A stretch of 64,000 nucleotides of DNA from Ciona intestinalis (taxonomy: Eukaryota; Chordata; Ascidiacea; Phlebobranchia; Cionidae), in assembly GCF_000224145.3 (NCBI RefSeq), contig NW_004190386.2, positions 1 to 64,000 on the forward strand, given 5' to 3'. The position numbers and the translations under genes are program-made. Position 1 is the stretch's first letter, and the number at the start of each line of letters is the position of its first letter. The notes below the pieces were generated by a model that ran no database searches, was not told the origin of the DNA, and saw only the letters and a program-made list of their open reading frames with translations. Below are positions 47,701 through 59,700 of the stretch, piece after piece.

Positions 47701-50700
47701 GAACACTTGTGTTTAACAACTATAGTTGCCCTGCCACGCGAGGATAAAAAAGTTACATTTGTGTTTTTACTTGAATTTAGGAAATATTTAAAAGTATTGC
47801 TTTAGTAGAGTAGTTCTTTTTTAGACGTTTTAAATGAATTTTATAAAATATATTGTCTCGCACAATGCTACACAGTTATATATGCGGTAACTTGTAAGCG
47901 GGCACTAGGTGTATGGAACAGAACACCCCTTCTATAACAACTGTTGTTGTCTCGCCACGCAAGAATAAAGCATATTTCATTCAATCACACACAAAGTTAC
48001 TTATGTGGGAACTTGTAAGCGAGCACGAGGTGTATAAAAAAAAAGTTATAACAACTGTCATCTCTTTACCACTCAAAGATAAATTATTTTAATTCATTTA
48101 TTTTTTAGATATTTGACTCACCAATTAGAACAGGCAACAATCAGCTCCTTATTCGAGTTTTAGGTGGCGACATAGCTTCACCATTTCGTGTGTATTCAAG
48201 AAACAACTATTTAAGTCTCAGATTTGAGTCCGACTCTTCACTGAGCTATAGGGGATTCTCATTTACATATAGAGCTATTCGTAAGTTATTTTTAAAATGT
48301 ATTAGTATTTTTGATCATTAAATACAATAGCATTTTTGTATTTGTTAAGCTTGGAGCTGTTTCGTGCTAACTTTTCAAGTAGGGTTTGGAGTTTAGAGTT
48401 TTGAGTTTTTCTGTGTTAGTTTTATTTGAGTTTCGATTTTTTTTATTTATGTCGTTTTTTAATAGGTTATTTTCATTTAAATGCCTTTTAGTATCTAAGT
48501 ATTTGATTTAATTAGGTTTTGAGCCATTTTATAACTTTTAAATAGGGTTGAGAGTCTTGAGACACTAGAGTTTTGGAATATTTTCTGTGTGTAGTCGTGT
48601 ACACAATTGCATTACATTTGCTTAAACAATTTTTTTAAATATATTTTAAGGTTTTATTTGGTTTACTATAATCACCAATAAAATTGCTATGATTACTTTA
48701 ATAAACCCAGCACTTAGTAATAACATGAAATGGTCTACAGAGAACCCTGATTTTTTTAAAAATGGTCCTATGATACCTTGTTAAAAAGGTATTACATTAT
48801 ATTCAGGTCCACTGCCTACTCCTTCTGCAGTTACTAGAACAACAAGGACTACTACAACATCAAGTACCACGCTTGGTATGTCTAATATTTTATTAAAAAA
48901 TATGTTAATTTTTTTAAACTTATGGTATGTCTTATATACATGTATAATAGTATATATAGTATGTAATAATACCATTTACTTGTCTTTTCGATCACGGTAG
49001 CGAAGATTTAGAAATATTTTAAGCGAAAAGACAGGATATAGCGACAAAACAACAGTTTTTAAAACACGCTTGCAGTTAAAAACATATTTACATTTAGTTG
49101 GAAGAAAATACGCGTGGTCGCTACACCTGTATATGAAATAAAATGTTAATGTTATAATGACGTTGCCTAGTCAAGTGAGAATAAAAAAAAATAAATTCAT
49201 TAATTGATTATGGCATTAAGGAAAACTGCATAAATTTGCCAATATATGTTTATGGCCTATCCCATAGATTTTAACTTATTTCATGAACTTTTAGGTACCA
49301 CTGTCATTTTTTGCAACAACTCTTTAGGTGCCTAATTTTTGCCAATTTAAATTTAATTTTTTATTATATTTTCTGTTACTTTTTATCACTCATAAAGTAA
49401 TATAGACTTTTTGTCTCTTAAGGTATAAAAATAAATTTTATTTTTTGTTTTTATTTTCTAGCTGGTGTATGCGGTTTTACCAGACAAGTAACTACAAATG
49501 AACCAGTTGAATTTACGTCACCTAACCACCCTAGAAGATATCCACCTAATAGTAATTGTCAATGGACATTATCTACTACCCCTGGTAGGGTGGTACAGTT
49601 AACTATAGGCAGAGTGGAAACAGAACTAAAATGGGACTTCATTGAGGTATAAGATGCTATTTTTAAAATATGAAATTTTTATCTGGTTTGTTACATTTGT
49701 GGGTGTATGTGTCCTTGGGCAAGACACTTAAAGTCAATTGCTCCAACCCAGTGGTCGCTAATGGCAATGGGTTGTCTAAACTGTCAGCCATACAGAAAAA
49801 AACACAAAGTTACATACATTGTAGCTCGTAAGCGGGCACCAGGTGTATGAAACAGAACACCCATGTTATAAAGACCGTCATTGCTCGCCTGGCTAGGATT
49901 AATTTTTTTTAACAATTTATAAGGTATATTTGTATCTGCTTGGCAATTTATACAACCCCTAAGGAACAAATTGGTTTGTTTCAGACATACGCAATAGTAG
50001 CAGCGCTGAGGCTTGAACTCAGTACATATAAGTTACATTCATTCATTTTAATTCCAGGTATGGGATGGAATCAGAAAGTTAGCACGTTTAGAAGGCCTAC
50101 CTGCCACTCAAACATTTGTATCTGTGGACTATACAGGACTAATAGTAACATTTCAAAGTGATAGATCCGTCAACAGAAATGGTTTTCATGCTGTATTTAG
50201 GAGTGGTAAGTTATCAAAATTACATATAGTAGGGTGGGAGGAAGACGGGACACCTTTAGCACATATTATCCAAATATCCTGATCGTGTTTTAAACAAATA
50301 ACAACGGTCTATGGGAGTCGTGAGGATATGTTTTATAATTCTTTGAATGTTCTTTGTTTACTACCAAAATAAACAAAAAATATAGACTGAAAAGGTCTCC
50401 CATTTTCTCCCACCCTACTATATATATATATTCATATATTTCTGGACCTATAAAAATAATGTAAAATGTCTTAACTCCCATTAGTATTCTTTTTTATATT
50501 AACTAGTATATAATTTTTTTTACAGTTCCAGCTGGTATAGTACCACCAGAATTGACATTGCCCGGTAAGTGGATTTTAAACTGTTCTTAATAGTTAACAT
50601 TGTGTTCAGTATGCTAAAACGATAAATACATTTGTGTCTTCAAGAAAATAAAAAACTTTAAAAAAATTTGGCAACTATTACGTTTACATATGGTAACTCG

Positions 50701-53700
50701 TAAGCGGGCACGAGGTGTATGAAGCAGAACACCCGTGTTTTAACAACTGTCTTTTTCCAGCCACGCAAGGATAAGTTACATTTATTCTAATACACCCAAA
50801 AATTAGACTGTTACAGCAATTATTAAATGACATCATCAAAACTTGTCAATTTTTAACGTTGGTCTCTAGAGATGAATGAATGTAACTTACTTTATCCTCA
50901 CATGGCCGAAAACGACAGTCGTTAAAACACGGGTGTTCTGTTTCATACAACTCGTTCCAAATTACAAGTTACTAAGTATGTAACTTTGTGGGCAATTATT
51001 TTTTTGTGAAAATTTTTTATTTTTTTTATGTGTAGCTAAAAATTTTAGGACTAATTTTACAAATTAAGTTACATTTATTCATTCATTCGTTTACTCACAG
51101 AGCTATGCGGTTTCAACACAACAGCTACAAATGCGTTTCAAATTATAACTTCGCCGTTATACCCGAATCTGTACCCTCTTGGTATAGAATGCAAATGGTA
51201 TATAACTTCCCCACCTGGCTCTACTATACTGTTCAATGTTACATCTACGAATATAGAATCTTGCTGTGACTTTTTAGAGGTAAATTTGCAACTTTTTTGT
51301 GATAGTGTTTTTATTTTATCGACTTTTTGTAGATTGGAGTGGTTTTTGGTTATGTTATATAGTCAGTTTAGATAGAATGGTTCATATTCTTATTTTTCGT
51401 AAGAATATTTACAGAAATATATAACCGTATTCTCACGACTCTAAAAGAGCGTTGTTAATTGTTCAAAAACATGATCATGAAATATAAAATATTATGTGCT
51501 AATGGTATTTCATTTTACCTAACACTATTGTGTTTTTTATCCTGGCAAAACTGCTACCAGAAACACTTCTTTCGACTTGTTTATCAAAAAATAAAGTAAC
51601 CAAAACAACCAAAAACACAATTTCATATTTAGGCATTACATGAAATAACTGGCTCTAAAATTTCTTTTTTCTAAATTCTCTAGATTTATGACGGAACTCG
51701 TGCAATTGGATCTCTTGCTGGCCGCCTTCGTGGTTGGAGAGCATATAGAAGCACTGGGAATTTTATGATGTTGTTATTTTATTCAGATGATTCTGTTGCA
51801 AGAACTGGATTTCATGCAAAGTTTAAATCATGTATGTTTGATTTGGTGTTGTATAAAGATTGACAGCAAGCATGAGGTGTATAAATACTTCATGTGTGTC
51901 TGGTGTATAAAAAGACACCCGTGTTATAACTCGACAGAAAGCATGAGGTGTATAAATACTTCATGTGTGTCTGGTGTATATGAAGACGCCCATATTATAA
52001 CTTAACAGTGAGCATTAGGTGTATGAATACTCCATGTGTGTCTGGTGTATAAGAAGACACCCATGTTATAACTCGACAGTGAGCATGAGGTGTATTAATA
52101 CACCATGTGTGTCTGGTGTATAAGAAGACACCCATGTTATAACTTACCAGTGAGCATAAGGTGTATGAATACACCATGTGTGTCTGGTGTATAAGAAGAC
52201 ACCCATGTTATAACTCAACAGTGAGCATGAGGTGTTTAATTTGTTATAGATTTTTTTTTTGTTATATATTTTTACTTTTCTAGTTACACCAACAATAACA
52301 ACAACAACAACAACAGCAATACCAACAACAACTGTTCCTTCTTTAACTGTGCCAACACCAGCAACAAAAGCATCAACAGTTGCTAAAACTTCTACAATTG
52401 CTATACATACAACAAGTCTTAGACCAGGTTACTGTCTGCTTAAATGTGTTTTCTATATTTTGGCTCTGTTTGTTTGTATAGACACCTAACAACAAGGTAA
52501 AATCTGGGGTGACTTTGTTAAAGTACAGTTACACTCATAGTTGTCAAACATAGGGAACCTCGTTGATTAATGTGGTGAATGCAATACTTTGGCTCTGCTT
52601 GTTTGTATAGACACCTAACAACAAGGTAAAATCTGGGGTGACTTTGTTAAAGTACAGTTACACTCATAGTTGTCAAACATAGGAAACCTCATTGATTAAT
52701 GTGGTGAACGCAATATACTTTGGCTCTGCTTGTTTGTATAGACACCTAACAGCAGGGTAAAATCCGGGGTGACATTGTTAAAATACAGTTACACTCATAG
52801 TGGTCAAACATAGGGAACTTCATTGATTCATGTGGTGAATACAATATACTTTTGCTTTGCTTGTGCCATAAAATAGGACCTCACCCATATAGAAAGTTAC
52901 ATTCATTCATTCATTCATAACTTAAAAGCAAACAGGAGGTGAATGAAACAGAACACACATGTTATAACGACTGTTTTTTTTTCACCACGCGGAAATAAAT
53001 AAGTTACATTCATTTATACACATATTTATAACTTAAAAGCAGGCAGGAGGTGAATGAAACAGAACACCCGTGTTATAACGACTGTTTTTTTTACCAGGCA
53101 AAAATAAATAAGTTATTTTATTCACTCATTTTTAGGCACCACATGTGGATATGAGACTATTGCCTCTTCTGAGCCCCAAATTCTGACTTCTCCGCAATTT
53201 CCAAGCACCTACCAAAACAACTTGTATTGTGAATGGGTTATAGGTAGCCCTACTGGGTATACTGTTCAACTCACAGTGGGTTATCTTGATACTGAGTTAT
53301 GCTGTGACTACTTAGTGGTAAGTTGGGCCATGTTTTTATGTTGGCTTCAATGGCCTAGTGGTACAGTATTTGGGTAATGATTTGGCGGTACCGGGTTCAA
53401 ATCTCAATCAAGGTATTTTGTATTGCAATTGTAATTTAGACATATTGGTTACCAAACTTATGTTAAAACTCGACAGTGAGCATGAGGTGTATGAATACAC
53501 CATGTGTGTCTGGTGTATAAGAAAACACCCATGTTATAACTCAACAGTAAGCATAAGGTGTATGAATACACCATGTGTGTCTGGTGTATAAAAAGACACC
53601 CATGTTTTAACTCAACAGTGAGCATGAGGTGTATGAATACACTATGTGTGTCTGGTGCATAAGAAAACACCCATATTAAAACTGGACAGTGAGCATAAGT

Positions 53701-56700
53701 TACATAACTATGCAAATTGTCATGAACTGTTTACACAAAATATACTTTACAATTCCTAAAATTTAGATTCTTGTTGGGCGTTCTGAAGTAGCCAGATTAC
53801 GAGGAGTATTAAGCGAGCCAGTAACTTATTTATCAGTCGTTGGAATTACTGTACGTTTTGTTACGGATAGTTCTATCAATGAAAAAGGGTTCCAGCTAGT
53901 ATATAGGAGTGGTAAGTCATATATTTTTATGTCCGAGGCTGTGGCATTGTGGTAAGCGCGCCTGCCTGTGACCCAGAGGTAATGGGTTCAAGGCTCGACG
54001 CTTCTACCATTGTGGGCGTATGTGTCCTTGGGCAAGACAGTTAACAGCAATTGCTTCAACCTAGTGGTCACTAATGGGTTGTCCAAACTATCAGCCATAC
54101 ATAAAAATAAAATTAAAAAAAATTTCCTAAAAAGTAACATACATGGTAACTCGTAAGCTGGCACGAGGTGTATGAACACCCATGTTATAATGACTGTCGT
54201 TTCCGGCCGCGCAAGGTTAAAGTCAGTTACATTCATTCATTCATTATGAACTTATAGGGTTGGGGGTACTGGTAGCTTTTTTAGTGGGAACGCTGCATTT
54301 GTGAATTAACTATAAAACAATTTAAGCAATTATTTGTTTAAGAATGCTGAAAACTGTCTTGTGTTTATAATGTAATTTACAAACTTTTCAATTTTTTTAT
54401 TTTTATTCATGATATAGTAGGGTGGGGAAGATGGGATATCTTTTCATTCTGTTTTCTCGTCTCATTTGGTAGTAAACAAAAAGTATTTAAAGAATTATAA
54501 AACTGTAACCTAATGACTTTTAGAGACCTTTGGTTATTGTTTAAAACACGTTCAGGATATTTGGATATTATGTGCTAAAGGTGTCCCATCTTACCCCACC
54601 CTACTATTTATATATTCTCTATATATATATATATACATATTATATTTACAGTACACTCTTCAAGCCCAATAACACCACTGTCTTTACCCTGTAAGTATTT
54701 AATTAAAATATTGTTGTAACTTAATTTATCTAATGTTTTTACTTGAGTATTAATTTGCAACAGCTTAATTTTCTGCCTATTTAGTTTTAAGACATATTTT
54801 GAACCTAGATATATATATATGTACATGATTATACTGATCGTAACTACAATATTTTAAGTGCGCACGTCCTCTAGACAAACCCGCGCGGGAGAGATTTTAA
54901 GCGCGCGAGTTAGCACTTCTATTGTTTATTTTATGGGGGGTGCTTGCGCACCCGCTCGCACCCCCCAGTGTCCGCCGTTGATGTATAATATGCCCTAAAA
55001 AGTGAATGTCGTTATGCTATTATTTGAGAAAATGCCAGTTCTGTAGCGCAATTATTAGATANNNNNNNNNNNNNNNNNNNNNNNNNNNNNNNNNNNNNNN
55101 NNNNNNNNNNNATCCCACAAACAACAACCACTATCCCAACAACAACAACAACAACAACCGTACAACAAACAACAGGTGCAGCAGCATCAACAACAACAAC
55201 AGCAGAAACAAGAACAACAACAACAACAACAACTGCAGAAACAACAACAGGTAAAATTTTCAAAAGCAGCACCACACAACTATTTAACATTAAATATCTA
55301 GGAAATGGGAATTGTAACTTTATGTACAACGTGACAAGTACCCCCTTGACAGTACAGTCCCCTAATTACCCCAACAATTACCCTAACCATCAAGACTGTT
55401 CGTGGGTGTTGCAAGCCCCACCTGGATCACAGGTAACTTTAAACTATTAGTTAAAATTAAAGGTTGGAGTTTTAAATTAGATTTAATTTTACCTTTTTAA
55501 TTGCGTGTACATAACTGTATTACATTCCCTTGATTTTTTTAAAGAGGTTTTAGCTTATAAATGGTTGCTATAACCAGTATAATAGACCAACTGTATAATG
55601 TGTTGGGAGAATGCAAATCACATCATAGAACAGTGTCTTTTTTTCCCACACCCCGTGCCTGTACCGTTTAAACAACTTGGAGAAATGTTTTCCATGTAGT
55701 TTGAAAAACCCAATTGTGGCCACTGTTAAAGCAATCACACATACACTTTACACACTGGTTTAATTGTAATTTCATTATTTAGGTGATGGTTGAATTCACT
55801 GTGTTGGAAATGGAATCTTGCTGTGATTTTGTTGAGGTAGTATATCTTTAAAAAAATTATATAAAAAGTCTTCTGTTTTAAGTTAAACTATCTTTAAAAT
55901 TTAGGATTTTATAATTTTTTTTGTCTAAATCAAGTTAAAATTTTGTTCGTTTAAGTTACAAAGTTCTAAAAAATAAAATGCATGGTACAAAAATTTCATT
56001 TATGTTTCCTAAAATTACATTTTTTCAAAGGTGTTTGATTCTTATGGCGGTCGTAAAATGGCACAGTTAAAAATGGGGTCTCTAGAACGAAATATTGTTT
56101 ATGTGTCAACATCCGGTCAAATTTATGTTAGATTTTTTTCGGATTCGTCTATTGCGAAAAAGGGATTTACTGCTACTACACAACTCGCAATGGGTGAGGT
56201 TTTATTTTGGCAGCGAGCATGAGATGTATGAATACATCATGTGTGCCTGGCGTATAAGAAGACACCCATGTTATAACTCGACAGTGAGCATGAGGTGTAT
56301 GAATACCTTATGTGTGCCTGGCGTATAACAAGACACCCATGTTATAACTCAACAGTGAGCATGAGGTGTATAAATACAGCATGTGTGTCTGATGAATAAT
56401 AAGACATCCATATTAAAAATTATACCTCAACAGTAAGCATATAAATACACCATATGCTTCTTGTGCATAAAAATACACCTATATTAAAACCCATACCCCA
56501 ACAGTGAGCATGAGGTATATAAATTCTCCAATTTTCAGAGAGTCTGGACCGATCCTGTGGCGTCCGTATACCAGTTACTTCTACACCATCTGAGCTAGTA
56601 TCTACTAATTACCCAGGAGACTACCCAGCCAACTATAACTGTAGTTGGACACTGGTTGCGCCAGAAGGCCTCAGAGCGGGCATTACGTTTTCCTTTATTC

Positions 56701-59700
56701 AAATGGAAAGTTGCTGTGATTATATATTGGTATGAAAAATATTTAGTCTTCTGTAATGTTATAATATGTGTAAATCTTAGTTTAGTGAATCATTTGTGGG
56801 GTGAAAAGGTATTAAAATGCATTTAGAATTTCGCTTTAACTTTAAAGTTTTGTAAAAACCCTACTGTGTTGAATATTTGGACAGACAAACTATACAAACT
56901 GTTTAAAATTTATGTGTTTTTAACCGCATTTAGTAAATTAATGTGTTTTAAAATGCATTTAGAAATTCGCTTTAAATTTAATGTTTTGTAAAAACCCTAC
57001 TGTGTTGAATGTTTGGACAGACGAATTATACAAACTGTTTAAAATTTACGTGTTTTAAAACGCATTTAGAAAATTAATGTGTTTTAAAATGCATTTAGAA
57101 TTTCGCTTCAAATTTAATGTTTTGTAAAAACCCTACTGTGTTGAATGTTTGGACAGACAAGTTATACAAACTGTTTAAAATTTATGAGTTTCGTGTACAG
57201 GGAAAAGAGATTTATGATATTGTAGCAACAAATATACCTTATTTGATCAGTAAACCTAAATAGCTTGCTCACATACCACCTAGAAAACATTAATATATTA
57301 AAAATAACCAAAAATTTAATATTTTAAAAGAAACCAAAAAAAGGACACGCCTAGAGTAAAAATTTTTTTTAAAAACATAAAAAAAATTTTTTAAAAACTT
57401 AAAAAAGGTTTTTTTAGCTTGCTGACGGGGCAGATCAACGCCAAATTACAAGACTCAATTTAGAAGAAATAAATGAAGCTCTGACTTTTGAATCCACCAC
57501 TTCTGAACTGACTGTAACACTTGTGACAGATGAAACACAAAACAGACAAGGCTTTATGGCCGCTATATTTTTAGTATCAGGTGGGCAAAATTTTAAATTT
57601 AATTTTTTTTTAGTTTAAACCGGTTAAAACTGGGACATGCAGCTTAAAACTGCCTAAAACAGCTTAAAAGATATAGACATATCTTTTTCATAGACTGCAA
57701 TAGCTTTAGAAACTCAATTGTGGGCATGGGAGTGGCAACCATGGATAGGTCACTTAAGTTTTCATAAATGACCAAACCAACTAAAAGTCATGTCTGCTTA
57801 TCCACACACTGCAATAGCTTCAGCAACTCGACTGGGCATGGGAGTGGCAACCAGGATAAGTCACTCAAGTTCCCACTCACGAGGATATAAATGACCAAAC
57901 CAACCAAAATTATGTCTGCTTATCCACACACTGGAATAGCTTCAGCAACTCGACTGCGGGCATGGGAGTGGCAACCATGGATAAGTCACTCAAGTTCCCA
58001 CCCACGAGGATATAAATGACCAAACCAACTAAAAGTCATGTCTGCTTATCCACACACTGCAATAGCTTCAGCAACTCGACTGCGGGCATGGGAGTGGCAA
58101 CCATGGATAAGTCACTCAAGTTCCCACCCACGAGGATATAAATGACAAAACCAACAAAAAGTCATGTCTGTTTATTCACACACTGCAATAGCTTCAGCAA
58201 CTCGACTGTGAGCATGGGTGTGGCACCTCCAAAAAAATTGCCACAACCAAAAAAACAACATTTTTCTATTTTCCAGAACAACGATACCCCCGTACTGGTT
58301 CATGCGGCCACACGTCAACTGCCACAGAAACCCCAAACTTTTTTCACTCCCCAAATTACCCCCACGACTACAACCCCAACTCCGATTGTCACTGGCTGCT
58401 GGTGGCAAGCGAGCGATACAGAGAGCTACAACTCCGAGTGGTTGATTTAAGAGTTGAAGATTGCTGTGATTTTATAGAGGTATTTAATGAATAAATGAAC
58501 GTAAATAACAGTCCACAAATGTCCACTTTTTATCAGAATGAATGAATGTAACTTACTTTATCACATGGCCGGGAAATGCAGTCAGTATTACATCGGTGTT
58601 CTGTTTCATACACCTCGTGCCAGCTTACAAGTTACCATGTATGTTACTTTGTAGGGGATTGTTTTTTTGACTGTACGCTGATAATTTTGACAACCCATTA
58701 GTGACCACCGGGTTGGAGCAATTGCCGTTAAGTGTCTTGCCCAAGAACACATACTCCTACAATATTAGCAGCGGCGAGCCTTGAACCCATTACCTCTGGG
58801 TTACAGGCAGGCGCTAACCAACTGTGCTACGGCATACAGCTATCAACCTTGATATTTTATAGTGGCATTTTCCAAAACCTTGCCATGAAGGTCTTAATTA
58901 TAGAATACCGCATAAATTTGTCACGTATTCTATTCTTTGTGGGTAAGGTCCTATAGCGTAGCATGCCATGAGGCCTGTATAAGATGACACTCATGTTATA
59001 ACTTGACAGTGAGCATGAGGTGTATGAATATACCATGTGTGTCTGGTGTATAAGATGACACTCATGTTATAACTCAACAGCGAGCATGAGGTGTATGAAT
59101 ATACCATGTGTGTCTGGTGTATAAGATGACACTCATGTTATAACTCAACAGCGAGCATGAGGTGTATGAATACACCATGTGCGTCTGGTGTATAAGATGA
59201 CACACATGTTATAACTCAACAGCGAGCATGAGGTGTATGAATACACCATGTATATCACCTATATAAAAACACACCCATGTTATACATAACTTATGGTAAA
59301 CAACACAATTTTGTGGCTTTTTGTTCAGGTACGAGATGGCCGAAACCAGAATGCTCCAGTTTTAGCTCGTTTAAACCGGCGACCATCTAACCCTTTTACA
59401 TCTACGCATGGCGCTCTATATCTACGCTTAGTCAGTGACTCTGGGAACCATTACCGTGGCTTCAATGCAACCTATATGCTTGGTAAGTATGTATATATAT
59501 ATATATATATATTATGGCTTGAAAAAGTCTGTGTTTTGGTGACAATAGTTTTTAAATTAATGTAACTTACTTTTCCTTGCATGGCTGGCAATGTATTTTT
59601 ATAACATAAGTGTTCTGTTTGATACAGTTCTGCCTGCTTCACCACATATGTAACTTTGTGTTTGATTGAATGAATGTAACTTGCTTTATCCTTGAGTGGC

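Noticed and set aside
49646..49650. Gene 2 CUB 2 as a pseudogene because the CC is missing
   Set aside because: Frame, both splice sites and the B exon are intact, so it reads as a functional divergent domain.
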